Numbered from the stretch's first letter, positions 37,061 to 50,320 are shown. The stretch: DNA of 64,000 nt from Hofstenia miamia (GCA_004352715.1 SCFE01000054.1:2077616-2141615); one strand, 5' to 3'. Program-made: numbers and translations. The notes: generated by a model not told the origin, from the letters alone.

Positions 37061-38350
37061 CCCAGACAGTTACTCCGGGAGCTTTAACTACTTTATCTAA
37101 AATTACATGGGGATTATCCTAGCTCAAACATGTGCAATTATGACGATTGATTTGGCCATTTAATTTAAAACAAGTGTGACATAATCTATCAAACTATCAT
37201 GATTGGTCAAGATGAGAGAAAAGGATGAAGAAACAAAGACTAAAATTATTAATATTGATTACAATGATTAAAATGTAAATCATGATANTAAAGTAATTAC
37301 CTTAGATTTAGGATTTAAAAGATGAGTATGGTCGCTGTCGGTTACGACTCTCAAGAATGGTATTGGAGAAATCTACAATGTACTTACTAACATCATCTAA
37401 AGTATCTTCCTATTCTTTATTAAACATTTTTTTGAGTTTTAGACAAAACTTCGTCATCCATCTTGCAATGCAGCTGTTGATAACTGTGATTTAGTATTTT
37501 CTTATATACGGAGTGCACTTAATGATATTGAGAATGTGTTGCTCTATCCCGATGAATTGCTTCACCACCCAAATGCAGCTCATTTACTTCAGCGTGTTTC
37601 GGTTTGTATTTGTCAAAGCGTATATTCACTTTTGACATCTAGAAGTCATACACTATGGTATGACCTAATGTGTATGATTTTAACTGACACACCTGAATAT
37701 TTTTCTTTGGTCACACCCTTTTTCGCCACATATTCGTCAGTTGATTTTAGTAGATGTAATTCATTAGCAATTTTTTTGTATAAATGACCTTGCTGATGAT
37801 TCGCTTTAACCAAGCCGATTATCTGCTTTGAGTATATGTTAAGTGGGTGTGACCAAATTTAGAATGTATTGGATACCTGCCTGTTTGGCAATTTAGATGC
37901 TTAATGGTGGTGCGAACAAATTTGTCGCAGCGCGTATATTAATATTAACTATGCAATTTTTTGGAATAGCTTGCTAAGATCCTTTTGGACGGCACCCTTT
38001 TGAAAATTTAATCAATTAGCTGTTTTTATTTAACTCAACGCTTTATAATACGATGAAATTCAATGTATCTTAAAAAGAAATAGGTGAAAACCGAAATTTT
38101 ATCCATTTTGAACAGAAAATGTTTCAGCGATATCTATCTTGGGCTCAAGGACGCCTATACTAGTCGTTTAAATAAAGCATGTAAACAAAATTTGTACGAA
38201 TTTCCTAATAACGCAATTATGATAAGAAAGTTTAAAAGCACTCTACTACACACGTTTAAATTATGTATTGTCTGCTGTACGTGAAGTCGAACTATAATTT
38301 GTCATAAAATTCACTGGCCTTAATTTTACAAAATAATGCATTTTTAAATT
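37061..38350. other. Unrecognised DNA
   Basis: Contains a single N at 37288 and an 83-codon frame at 37536-37787 with no recognisable domain. No supported gene. Confidence 0.35.
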
Positions 38351-38429
38351 CATTTTGATTGTTTTTAAGAGGATGGATAAATACAAAATGCCTGCCTAAT
38401 TATTCGATCAAGGGATTCGAATTTAGATT

Positions 38430-38610
38430 TACATTGAACAACCACTCAATGCCGAGTCTGCCAACAATCTTCAAAAATTTCAATCTGATTTGGTGAAAGT
38501 TCGAGAGGTGTTCCTCAAATATAACTCCGTCATCAATCCAAATTCTGTATGTGCTGAAAGATTTGACACACTAGCTACTTCCTTATCTCTTCTGACAAGA
38601 AAGGTGAGAC
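38430..38610 (+). pseudogene. hAT transposase dimerisation-domain fragment
   Basis: The plus strand reads VREVFLKYNSVINPNSVCAE followed by RFDTLAT. This matches the start of the hAT C-terminal dimerisation domain (family pattern S-x-P-V-E-R-x-F-S). No intact frame. Confidence 0.55.
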
Positions 38611-38719
38611 CAAATTGTAATAGCAGTTTTGTCTGTGTTAGCACGAATTTTCAAATAGCATTTTGTCAATGTTTGGTTATTCATATTGCTATTTGTTATG
38701 CTTTTATTGTTTTCTAAAA

Positions 38720-41700
38720 GAATTTATAATTTTGTATATCCCCTTCAGTCGTTATTAGGGTTCGGCGTCGTCTCGAATATAGCACGTTGGAAAACTAAGG
38801 AAATAGCTTAAGAAAAAAGGTTGCACATGTTTCTTGCATTTTTATGTTAAACATGCTTATATGGGCTGCTAAAAATTCTGTTCTTTGTCAGACCTTAATT
38901 TTCAATATAAATATTTAGGCCAAGTAATTTCAAATTTTGATGTAAGTAGAATATAGGGAGAAAAAATACCGAACCGACTCCCAAAATTTTCATACCGCTG
39001 GTCCTAGTCATTGTGTAAAATTGTACACATGCTTTGCTTAGGTTTGCTTAGGTTATTTACCCGCCCCCCTCCCTTAGATTATAAAATTCCTTTAATACTA
39101 TAATAATCTTACACGTGTAACCTAAAAATTTACATAGTGGGCGTTGTAAATATGCCTTTAAATAAATTCATTCATTTTTTATGGAAATTTGTTGCTTAAA
39201 CAAAGACAAACTTATTGAACATATGTACATGTAATTTCGAAATTTGAGTCACAATGTGTGCAAATGTACACATGAATTATTTTACTAACTTTAACTATTT
39301 TTTATTTTTTCCTTAAATATTTATAATAACCACACAAAGCTATGCTTAAATACTACCACAGATATTTTTTGTACAAATAATTGCATTGCAATGTCTGAAG
39401 AAGATATCCAATTTATTCAATAATTTAAAGGTTCGTGATTATGACGTCGTTTCTGTAAGACAATACTTTTATTGAACGAGTCTGAAAACTATGGTGTGTG
39501 TGTCCACTCAAAATATATTCAGCACAGTTTTTTTATTGGTAATCAAGTACTATTAACGTCAAACTCTAGTTCTAGCATTTATTATTGCACTAATAAACCA
39601 AGATTAAATGATATTTAATTATGCTAAGTAACTTGCTAAAATGATAACAAGAGAAATGTCCGGCTCTATGAAGAATATCCGAACTCGCTTCTTGTCGGCT
39701 TTGAGAACTCTGGTCTCTGGTGCATTAGTTCCATTAAATTTTACCAGTCTCGATTTTGGCCGGAATAACAGCAATTATAGATATTCTGAATATGCATTTC
39801 TATTTGTTTTATTTTAAATGACTCTTGAGAATTCCATCGCTGTAATACAAAGATGTTCCTTTTTAGCAAAGAATTTGTATAAAATCGGTTTTGACTAAGC
39901 TAACTTAGTGCAAAATTTACTTGTTTTGTATTTTCGATGCCTATGATAGGAAAAGATGTAGTCCTAAGGCATTTACAACCTTATTCTTTTGAAACCAATA
40001 AATTGTAATGCGCTTTTATCTTCTCTCTTGACAAAATATATTTCTAAAAGCATTTTGCCAGCTAACTAATTACTATAAAGCTTTTTCCTGTGATGCTTTA
40101 TCCACTGTAGTGGCAAATCTTAACTTTAAGTAACGTGAGATCTTTAATTATGTAAATTTATGCTTTTGATAATTAAAAGTTGTTTCATTGCAAAATCTCT
40201 TTGAAGAATAACAATATTAATAAAATGTTTTAACATGTGTGCCAAGGTTATTTCTTTCATATATTTAATTTCGTAGTTATTGCAATCGTTGTTAAAGTAT
40301 CGATTTTTAAAATAATACTTAACTTATATTTTATAATTTGTATGTCAAGTATATTTTCATGAAAGTTTGTTGTCCCAAAATATAGACATCTTGTGAAGTG
40401 AGTTTTTCTTTTGCTCCTGGGTCATTTTTATTAATGAACTGCCATTTTGAAACAAGGTTTTGTTAATAGAAGTAACAAAAAGTTTTGGAGCCTAGTTAAT
40501 TTCAACATTCCTAACTTTAGTTTAGCAAACTAGTGTTTTATCCCATGGAAATCTCTGTCGGTAATTGCATAACGTATGGTATATTTACAATCGAAATCTT
40601 GATGTGCTTTATGTATGGCTTTTCGTAATAGCCATATTTTAATGAGTGCAATTTTTGCTTTTAACGCCTTTGGTTTTAGTGCGTGAATTATTTAAAAATA
40701 AATTCTTTTATTCATCTATGTCATTGGTGTAAGATTTGCAATCCAACATGAAAATGACATTACTATCAGAAAGAATTTCCAGTGTAATAAAACGCATTAA
40801 AAAGTTAAACGCCAAAGTTCGTGTGAGTTAATTTCCTGATATCGGCAGTCGACCAACCTTTCATTTCCTCCAGCGCTTTGCTAAAATAGCAACGATGTGT
40901 CACTATGGTAAGATTGCGTTCAGTAAAGTCGCACAATAAGGATACAAAATAGGTATCTACCTCAGTCATTTCCCAGATCAAATAATTATGCCTACCATTC
41001 GTTGCTAATTTATTCAAAATTCCCGCTATATCGTTTAGCTTGTCATTTCTAAAATATATTTGAAACATTTTTGTATTTGCTCAAATGTTTTTTCAAAATT
41101 CATTCAATATAAATACAGACTTGGCGTATGCCGCAACGCACCTTTTAATACTAGTCTAGTGACGTAGACACTTCTGGCTGCGTCGCGGCATTTTTATTGA
41201 TATTCGTCGGATGTACAATACGGGTAGTATACTGTTGTTAAAGATATAAGAGAATTAATTATGTTATAAGCTTTCAAATTATTGACATTTTCAATTTGAT
41301 TCAAGGCTAATGTGCAAATCTTTGAAAGACTTAGCACTTGATATACCTTGCTGACAGCAGTATTAAGGCATCTTTAGTCAATAACCGCATTATAATATAT
41401 TTTGTTCAAACTGAAAAATGTATTTTATAGTTACTGCGTGTTCATATATCGGTACAAATAATCTACCAAATCTGGTGTATACAGCTTTAACGAAGTATAA
41501 ATATTAAGTGTTAGTTTTCACAAATATTTTATTTGATTTTACCCTTAGAAAATTTGCTGTAATTATTTATTTTCATTTTACATACATGACTATTCATGTT
41601 GCTTCTATTTCTGAATGTCTCTCTATCTAGATTCATTTGACAATAAACAGATAATTTGCTTTAGTTTTTGATAGGGTTTACTCTCAGCCTCGAAATATGC

Positions 41701-43800
41701 AACTACCCGGAAATTCTATTTTCCTTCTTGAAGTTAAATTCACTAATATTCGCATAAATTTAAAGCATATTATTATTAGCATTAGGTTGGGGCTATCGGG
41801 GGAGGCATCACTCTCTCATTTACTTGATGTCTTGATATCGCTTGGATTTCGGCCCGAACTGCCTGGAACTTGATCAATTAAGATACCTTGTTTGACTTTT
41901 TGGTCTTACAATTACCTACTAGTAATAATTTAAAGTTTTTGTATTTTCTAAAAAACATATTGGAAGTGGTTTGACTTTTTTGATAAAACATTTCCCAATA
42001 GTGACCAGATGAATTTTCATGTAGTTGCAATATGCTTAGTTTACATATCCAATAAAAATTGGGGTTGTAATGTATCCTCTTGGTTATCTACACAAAACCT
42101 GTTCGCGTCACGTGACTGTTTTGCGACTTTAATTTGATATTAGTAAAACAAATTATCTTTAGATTTGGTTATTTTATGTTAGAGGATTTTGAATCTCTAT
42201 GAAACAATTAAAATTTTTGGTACATGTGATCAAATTGTCGAATTAGGTTAATAACCGACATTAAAAATTAAGTAAACCCCGAAAATCTATTTCAAGTCTT
42301 TCGGAAAGAGCTTATTGGTGAACAACTGCCAATTAACAAAAAATAGTGTCTGCCGTGCATCAGTTTTTGTCTCTGTTGCAAAACTAATTGAGACATTATA
42401 GTCCTACTAATTCCGAAGCGTATCTTAAATGCTTCTTTTGTCTCACAAAAATTGATTAATATATGGTTTTCTATCGCTGATGCCAATCACTTTCGTAGCG
42501 TTATTGAGTAACCACCTGCGTTTTTTATGACATCGTTTTTTAAATTGTTAGCTTTAATCAAAATGCTTTCATGTAAATTGCTCTTTGTTTATCTGTAAAA
42601 CACGCTGCAATTGTTTCTCTCTGTTATAGCACAGATTTTTGAAAATTCATTTAAAATTTAACAGCAAATCCATTCAACTTATTATTTTTATAACAGATTA
42701 GTACTCCCTAAAAGTTTGCATCAAAGAAACTTTAAAAAAAATATTTAAAAAAATTATAATAATGAACTACAACAAATGCGCACGTTGAAACAGAGTTCCC
42801 GGTTTTTCAATCGCGCATTAAATTTTTCTTTTCGTTTATAGCATTTATGATTGGTAAGTAGAAACAAGTAATTGTCAAATGTAACAGCGCCAAAGCGAAT
42901 CACTAAATTTATTTCTTCATGATCATACAAATTCTGAGATGTTAAGTTGCACTTATTGCCCTCTGTATTTCAAGATGAGCAGGTTTCTACATAAATGTTT
43001 GAAAAATTGAGACAATTTAATATAGTAAATATGGTGTTTGAAGCATCCCAAAAATTAAAGAAACAATCAAAATATTGCATCAAAACGATTTCCAATATTT
43101 GATAGTAAATAATCCAAATCTATGAACAACAATATTGTAGAAAACTAAAAATTCAATTCGTTTGCTTTGCTCAGTACAGAAAAAATTCAAATCGCCTGGA
43201 TGTTCGAAGCACCCAATGTTAAACTAAGTTTTAATATATGATGTCCAGCCAAAATTTGTGTTAAAAACAATTTTATTTCACCGTGTTTCGTGACTATTTT
43301 TTTTTGAACAGATGTGATCAATGAGACATTATCACAGCATGATTATCATCTAATCCGAATTGTATGATTAGATCTTATTAAAAAAGGAATTTTAATCCTA
43401 TCCGCATTCGGCGGTTGCAAAATAGAATTCGAAAATGTCAATTGAATATTTTTTATTAAACTATGTAATCTATGAAAAAAATATTTATTTTACAATCTTG
43501 AAACCAATTACAATACATTACAGCAATGACATTATTGTAGCTAAATTATTTGGTAATTGACATTTAACAAAAGCTGTGCAACTTTCAAGTACTCTACGTA
43601 CGCGCACTTCCCTCTACTGATTCTGTTTTTATTAATATTTTCAATGAATAATTTCGAGTTTCGAAGCCGGGTTTAGCGTTTTAATATTTTTATTTATTAA
43701 CTCTCTCCAACATTTCAGCCACACTGGACAGTCAACAAATGTTAATTAGCGATATACAGCAGTGAAAAGAATTCCAATGAACACATTATAATGTTTAAAC
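38720..43800. other. About 5 kb with no recognised gene or element
   Basis: AT-rich. The longest open frame, 40805-41068 on the minus strand, has 87 codons and no domain I recognise. I see no terminal repeats, tandem array or splice-bounded exon. Confidence 0.5.
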
Positions 43801-43849
43801 CAACGTTTATTAATTATTGATGCAACTGCTGGAGTGAAACTTACTGTTA

Positions 43850-44560
43850 TAGACTTAACTACTCTTTCCGTACTAATTTGCTCTGTGTTGACAATCCTCC
43901 TTCCAACAGTCGTTTTCGAACACCCATTGTTGATTTATGATCTATGCTTCAATATTTTCATGGCCAGTCTATAATTCTCTCTCCTCAACTTGGATCCTCC
44001 ACTCAGCATCATTTCGTTTGTGGTCACTTCAATCTGTCTAATGATTGCTCAAACGCCCTTGACTCTAATAAAGCATAGGGTTCTGCTGCGTTAGATCTTT
44101 TGCTCACTAATCCCTTGAAAAACATGTATTATCTCCTATGTTCAGCTCAACCCTCCTAGACATTGTTCTGTGCTCTCGCCCTGATTACATTTTTCACACA
44201 TTTGTAATCCCCGTCCTAGATACAATTTCTAGTCTCTCAATTTTGCTTCACCATCTGCTTATTTGGATACTCCTCAATATGCTCAATCTAATGGCGACTT
44301 CATATCAAGTCATGCTGCTCTTTCTTCTTCACTCGCTATTTTAATAATTATTTCATCGCTGATGACTGGTAGCGCTTTCTTTAGCAAGTTATGTCTTCAT
44401 TTGTTCCTCGTCGTGAGAAAAAACTTACTTCTCTTCCTTTCTAATTCTCGTCTCTTACTGTGCATCCTACAAACGTCATTATGGTTCTTCTGATTCTTTG
44501 ACAGTTTCTTCTCTCACAGAAGATTTTATCAACTTCAGGGAACTCGACAAAATCTCTCTT
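43850..44560 (+). pseudogene. LINE endonuclease-region fragment
   Basis: Broken frames give a VCGHFNLSND-like motif, then SAALDLLLTNPLKNMYYL, LDIVLCSRPDYIFHTFVIP and YAQSNGDFISSHAALSSSLA. This is the C-terminal part of an apurinic-type endonuclease and the linker of a non-LTR retrotransposon. Frameshifts and stops throughout. Confidence 0.65.
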
Positions 44561-46283
44561 CTGTCTGTCAATGATACTGCGATTTTTTACTTTGGCCGTT
44601 CTTTTGCCTCCAATATCTCATCTGATCTTAAGCTGTAGTCTTCTGTTAACCATCTTGATTATAACTAAAACATGTGGCCTCTCCTTTTCAATGACTCCCC
44701 ATTGTATCTGCCTTTCACAGTCAACTTTTCTCCTCAACATACTCATATTGGAGTGCAAAACTACTAAAGTATTCTAGTAGTTATTCACAATAACATTGAA
44801 TATTGTTGTTTATTTAAGCAAAAACGCCCTGGAATTGTTACTAATGTGTACATACAGAGGGTGAGATGTAAAGAGTGAGCATATATATTTTGAAAAGTCA
44901 TATGTCGCTTAACACATTTTTTAATTTGATTTTTCTACGTGCATTTGAGTAGCTTTCCTTTTATTATCAATAAAGATTTTGTTGATTTTTAGTCTTCTTG
45001 GATTTACAACTCAGTATCTGCACTAGGGAATTTTTTACTCACCTCGCTCTCTTTACGTTTAATTGACATTACCATAGTACTCGGCCTTGACTGGAGTTAG
45101 GAAANCCCTTCATTCCATCTCTGATTCCAAATTTAGCAGTTATATTCAGCTTAGCCTAACGAGGAAAATACGTCTAAATAAAATTGTAACTCGACTCGAA
45201 CTCGGGAGTTAAATGTTCCAACTCTATTCGATCCTAAAAATGCCAACTCGCAAGGGCCTAAAGTAATTGTATATAAAAAAAATATATCAGTAGTTGTAAA
45301 ATAAATAATTCGAATACTTATTTTTGAGTTGCAATTTTCAATAAAAAATAATATTCGTAAATACATGTCCGAGGTAAATTGGTAGTTGCTATTATAAAGA
45401 ATTTTCATGAGTACCATTAAATTGTCTTATATAATCAGTATGTTTGTTCTAAGCATTGGCATCGTAGTTTTCCGAAAATCACTTACTTTTCTACTCATTA
45501 CAATTATTTATTAAAAATTACGCTTTGTTGTTTTATTGGCAAGCCATAAATTTTGTGGTTTGACTTTCATGCTTTATTGCTAGTAATGAATTTCAGAATT
45601 TATGATCATCTGTCGGAAATCATTTCAAGAAATATTCCATGTATATACTGCATTTTAATGTGCATTCTAACAAATGAGCCAAAACTGGAAGGTGGCCAAT
45701 ATTTTGGGACAGGCTGTTGGCTTAAAAGTATGTATATTGAAAAAAATGTTGGATTTCTCCAGGAGCGCAGTTGAATCATGATAAAATGTTTCAATTTTGT
45801 CACTTATAGTTTTTTTGTAAGACATATTCATATAAGTTCTGTGTGACACCATTTATTTAAGCCCTCATTGAGCTATTTCAGAGAAAATTTATTTTTTTAA
45901 ATGACTGCCTCAGAAATTGAAACTAGCTAATATTTCTAAAACAACTCATTCTAGACCATCAAATATATTACAAATAAGTTTTTAAGCCATACCTTAGGAA
46001 TGGGAAAATGTTGCTTCAATCATTTTTACCTAAAAAAAGTTTAAATAGCAATGTTGAATATTTTTCCAAAACAAATCTAGTTTCATTGGGTAAACTTGTT
46101 ACGACATTTGGTTAATTAAAACGTAGTCTAAAATTTGATTGAAATATACATTTTAAATACTCGGTGAATATTTGATGGATTGTACTTTAGGTTTCGAAGG
46201 GTCTTTTTAATAATTGCTCTAGTGAGGTGAGCATTGTTTCATCCGCCTCCTACTCGCTTATCACAACGGTATGCTTTTAGTTN
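44561..46283. other. Unrecognised DNA
   Basis: Contains single Ns at 45105 and 46283, a short block rich in GACTCGAACTC near 45190, and (TA)n before the Tc1 element. No gene supported. Confidence 0.4.
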
Positions 46284-46307
46284 TATATATATATATATAT
46301 ATATATA

Positions 46308-47079
46308 CAGTACTGGCCAAAAGTTTGAGAACACTTTCCAAATTTAGAAATTTTTGTATTTTGCACTAAAAAACGCAATGTAGAAAAAATACAATAACAC
46401 AATGTAGAAACAATATGATAACATCGTGTAGAAAGTATATAGTTAATTCAGAAAAACTCAATAATATTTTGTATGTCCGCCATTATTGCCCAAACACGCT
46501 GCAATGCGATTTGACATTGACTCGACCAGCTTTCTACAATAATCATCAGTAATCTCTTTGCACCATACCACTTTAATTTGCTCCTTCAGATCGTCGAGTG
46601 ATGTGCATTGGCGCTTCCTCAGACCGTTTTTGATATGATGCCAGCAATTTTCTATGACGTTGAGGTCTGGGGAGTTTCCCGGCCGGTTCTCAAGCAGCCG
46701 AAATTCTTATGATGCAATCCACTGTTTCACAAATTTGGTGCTGTGGCAAGGAGCACCATCTTGTAGTACAGATGTTCCACGAAGCTGCAAAAACATGGGA
46801 ACTTTCTCTTGAATTATTTTGAGGTATGCCTTGGATGTGACTGTCTCGCTGTGACGAACAAAATGCAGACCAGCACGCCCATTCACAGTTATAGCACTCC
46901 AATTCATCACAGAAGGTGCTGAGTGGACAGTTTGTTGCGTGTAACATGTGTTGAATCTTTGGTTTATTGGTCGTCGAATGTGTGGCCGGTATGAATTCCA
47001 AAAATTTTACGAAGTTTCCCAAAATAGCATAAAACACGCTTTAGACAAGTTACTGTTCCCAAACTTTTGGCCAGTACTG
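46308..47079 (-). mobile_element. Tc1 element, internally deleted, both termini present
   Basis: Terminal repeats CAGTACTGGCCAAAAGTTTG (left) and its near-perfect reverse complement on the right are flanked by TA. The minus strand keeps the last part of a Tc1 transposase: TVNGRAGLHFVRH, then LQDGAPCHSTKFVKQWI, then, shifted, LLENRPGNSPDLNVIENCWH and IKNGLRKRQ. The 5' half is missing. An autonomous Tc1 is about twice as long. The termini look fit for trans-mobilisation. Confidence 0.85.
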
Positions 47080-47082
47080 TAT

Positions 47083-47260
47083 ATATCATTAATATTTGTT
47101 CGAGATAGATAGTTGAAGGAAGTTGACAGGAAGTAAATGCTTAGTATATCATGAATGCATTGTTATGGATGGTGATGAAAGCCGGACAAAATGCAATTCC
47201 TATGGACATGCAGAATTCGGTTCCCATTACCATGCGCTTAATACAGATTGGCATAAAAAT
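47083..47260 (+). repeat. Dispersed repeat upstream of the intact secreted-protein gene
   Basis: Matches 50150-50320, which follows the gene, over about 170 bp. It begins ATATTTGTTCGAGATAGATA and includes TTGAAGGAAGTTGACAGGA and CATTGTTATGGATG. The Tc1 element abuts its left side. Confidence 0.8.
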
Positions 47261-48221
47261 TAGCCCGTGTGAAAATATTGTAATTGAACATGAAATGTGG
47301 GAAATTCGTATTTTGCTAGGTGTTGTGTTTGGTATTGAGCATTAGGAAAGCTTATTAAGTAATTATGAAGTCAGTTTGGGCAGACGTTACGCATAAAACT
47401 ATTACATGACATTAACTCATCATAGCACTGCACAAATCATCTCAATAACCGTGTTTTCAGACCAACTTAATTAAAAGTCTTAGTGTGAAGGTCAGCAATT
47501 TATCAGTCTTGCGGTTTGATACCAAATGTTGAGACACATAGATTCACATTTGCTTGGGGGTCCTTGTGTCCTTTCACTAATTTGCGTATACAGTATGTAT
47601 CCACATCAAGAGCCTTAATCCTATAACAAAACACCTCAGCAAGTAATTTCTCTCAGATTTTTCGTCTTCAGATATATGGCAAAGTCATCTCAAATAGTCT
47701 TAGTTGATAATCATCAGCTTATATAGCTTTAAAATCCATTGTTTCTGTCAAAGAAGCAATAATGAATTTAAAAGAATTTATGAATACACCTAAAGTTGAT
47801 ATCATTAACAAAGGACAGATAGTCTAAAAGTGTATTTTTAATAGATGAAAGTCCATGCTTTAAGTTTTTCATATTTTCATAAAGTCACTACAACCTAGGA
47901 AGTAGGAAAGCCTTAAAAATTTCTAGTAACTAAAGAGTTAAAGTTTCTAAATCATTATTCAAAAAATGCAAACATTTGTGCAGCAGCATAATAAATTTCA
48001 AAATATCATCTGCCAGAAAAATAGAGAGAGAGAAGGATAATGTGGAGTGCTATTTTTTAAGTAGAATTAATATTGTCAATGGAAACCTTTCTTGTGCTTC
48101 TATTGATAAAATCAATATTAGTTCTTATTCACAGCAAAAGAAAAATGTTCAATTAAATTTTAATTTGTTTTTATCTAGAACATATGTTTTTGTACTTATA
48201 TCTGTTCACGATTTCATAGGC
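47261..48221. other. 5' region of the intact secreted-protein gene
   Basis: No gene before the start codon. From about 47930 the sequence is homologous to the 5' flank of the other paralogue (19800-20107), so the promoter and 5' UTR were duplicated with the gene. Confidence 0.5.
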
Positions 48222-50069
48222 ATGTTGTTCAATATTTTAATGCTTAGCATGCTCTCTATATGTTGCAAAGCAAAGATTATCTCACACAGACATGTTTCAC
48301 ATGGAATAGTAGCCAGTTCAATTAAAAGAATCACAAATTGTATCTATCTTATTCACGCAGACAAAACTTGGACAGACGAAAGTCCTTTGTTTTTGTGTAA
48401 AATTCAAGCAGCTAACGAAATAGTGCTAAGACTTATTGTTGCTAAAAAATTTCATTATGTAACTTATGTTATAAGAAAAGTAAATTTTGAAATCCTTGAT
48501 ATTGCAGTGAAGACTTATAGTTCTATTATTATTTCGTTCGTATTACCTATAAAATCCGAGATGATTTTTAGTCCTTTTAATGAAAAACAAAATTTTACTC
48601 AATGCAATTTCTCTTCACCATCAGGAATGGTATTACATCTGGAAGAAGTAACTTGCATTGGCACGCCTTTCAATGAAAGAATAGGTGTCATAGCCTACCA
48701 CGTCTTTCTCAATGAAGAAATTTCGTATACCACATGTTGTATTAGTTCTGTACCCTTGTACAACATAGAATTGATGTGGACCAAAAATTCGATTCTTTAT
48801 GTGAATTTCTCTTCTTCTAAGTATGAAACTTCTCGTGAATACGCACTATCAACCAAGGCTCAAGAGAATAATTGGAAATTTCAAACTGCCAAAGAAGGTT
48901 TTAATGTCTTGCACTTAAATCTTTCAGGCAGCGTACGAAGTGGATTCATTTTGCTTTATGTTGCAAAGCGATATGCATGCGACTATGGAAACCACAAAGG
49001 CAAGCTAGTAGACATAAGTCATTCTCCAAAGCCATTCTTGTACAACCCATTCAGTGTAAGTATCAATAACATTCAGACTTACACTACGGTCAGCTTACCT
49101 CCGAGTGAGTTTTATATTTTCGGGGGTTTTTATTCAAATTTAGATGTTATTTGTTACAGAAGCAGTTTGAAGCAATTGTATATACTTTTGCGAGTTCAAA
49201 ATACCAATCAATTTGCAGTTAACTTAACAAAAGAATTCCACTTTGAAAACACACCAAGGTGCTTCTATAAGCAAAGAGTACTTCTTGGGATAGTAATTTG
49301 TGTAGAATCAAGAATAATAACTGTAATTGATGTACCAAAATCTCTACTGAGTGTAGTGTCAATCCCCTTTGAAATGCAACCAATTGAAGGCGATATATTC
49401 ATAGAAGAATTGCATAGTTCCTGCCAAATGCCTTTACTCTACATTTATGGAATTGTTAACAATATAACATGCAATGAAATTTTGGAAAAGGTTGAAGACT
49501 GTCAACAGACAGGAGTCAATTTCGTAAACATTCTTCTGCGAATGTCTCTTACGAATGAATCTTGTTCAGGTCTTGCATTTTTCGCTGATAGATTCTTTGT
49601 AAACGTGTACCAACCTGAAGATGGAGTGATTAACTGTACGGAGTTATTCTTGGTTAAAAGCAGATTATACTGTAAAACAAATTTATACATTATCTACGAA
49701 TTTGAGAAAATTTATCTTGAAGGCTTAGCAACATACACTACCATGGCGATCAATGAACGTTGGTCAAATTGCATTAGGGCCAAGGGTATCCGGTATGTAG
49801 AAATGCAGACTTTAATTGTCGGTAGATTTGATTCCGACACAGAACTTGATGCTATTTGTTTAAAACATATGAGTCATTTTTTGGCCCGATCTGAACTCTC
49901 TGCCTTCATGGGAATACAGCTTAATTATAAGAACCATTATTCAGTTAATGATTTTATCTGTGAAGCAGACGAAGCCTTCGTTCAAATACTAGATGTGAAT
50001 TTTGATGGAAATGAGGACTTCCTCTGTATTATAAAAGATGAGGTTTACATTGTTCTTAACAAAATTTAA
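48222..50069 (+). CDS. Secreted FG-GAP-like cysteine-rich glycoprotein, intact paralogue
   Basis: An intronless frame of 615 codons. I start it at ATG 48222, 82 codons inside the longest open frame. That ATG aligns with the start of the first paralogue and opens a signal peptide (MLFNILMLSMLSICCKA). The earlier codons align to non-coding DNA with stops there. There is no transmembrane segment after the signal, so the product is probably secreted. The body is cysteine-rich with several N-glycosylation sites. The C-terminus has FG-GAP-like motifs at about residues 533 (VGRFDSDTELDAIC) and 589 (ILDVNFDGNEDFLC), which in known families form calcium-bound beta-propeller loops. I do not recognise the N-terminal 500 residues. 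Related direct repeats lie on both sides (47083-47260 and 50070-50320), hinting at a former tandem array. Confidence 0.8.
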   Translation: MLFNILMLSMLSICCKAKIISHRHVSHGIVASSIKRITNCIYLIHADKTWTDESPLFLCKIQAANEIVLRLIVAKKFHYVTYVIRKVNFEILDIAVKTYSSIIISFVLPIKSEMIFSPFNEKQNFTQCNFSSPSGMVLHLEEVTCIGTPFNERIGVIAYHVFLNEEISYTTCCISSVPLYNIELMWTKNSILYVNFSSSKYETSREYALSTKAQENNWKFQTAKEGFNVLHLNLSGSVRSGFILLYVAKRYACDYGNHKGKLVDISHSPKPFLYNPFSVSINNIQTYTTVSLPPSEFYIFGGFYSNLDVICYRSSLKQLYILLRVQNTNQFAVNLTKEFHFENTPRCFYKQRVLLGIVICVESRIITVIDVPKSLLSVVSIPFEMQPIEGDIFIEELHSSCQMPLLYIYGIVNNITCNEILEKVEDCQQTGVNFVNILLRMSLTNESCSGLAFFADRFFVNVYQPEDGVINCTELFLVKSRLYCKTNLYIIYEFEKIYLEGLATYTTMAINERWSNCIRAKGIRYVEMQTLIVGRFDSDTELDAICLKHMSHFLARSELSAFMGIQLNYKNHYSVNDFICEADEAFVQILDVNFDGNEDFLCIIKDEVYIVLNKI

Positions 50070-50320
50070 AAGCAGTTAATCGGTTTAAGCTGCATACATT
50101 TGTTTGGGCATGAATAAGAAATTTTCTATTATTATCAAATTTATTTTATCAGTAATATTTGTTCGAGATAGATAGTTGAAGGAAGTTGACAGGAAGTAGC
50201 TGCTTAACATGTGCATATATGCATTGTTATGGATGCTGATGAAAGCTAGATAACATGCAATTCCTATGGCCATGAAGAATGAGGTTTCTATCGCGATGCG
50301 CTTTACATTGATCGCCTTTA
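50070..50320 (+). repeat. Dispersed repeat downstream of the intact secreted-protein gene
   Basis: Starts right after the stop codon. Its first part matches 29655-29735 (TTTGTTTGGGC core) and its second part matches 47083-47260. It is probably the 3' flank of a gene-plus-spacer unit that once was tandem, or a mobile repeat. Confidence 0.7.

Noticed and set aside
40805-41068. 87-codon minus-strand frame
   Set aside because: Plausible composition but no recognised motif, no partner exon, and in a long featureless region.
47976-48221. 82-codon N-terminal extension of the intact secreted protein
   Set aside because: The equivalent region of the paralogue contains stops, and the internal ATG opens a signal peptide at the homologous position.
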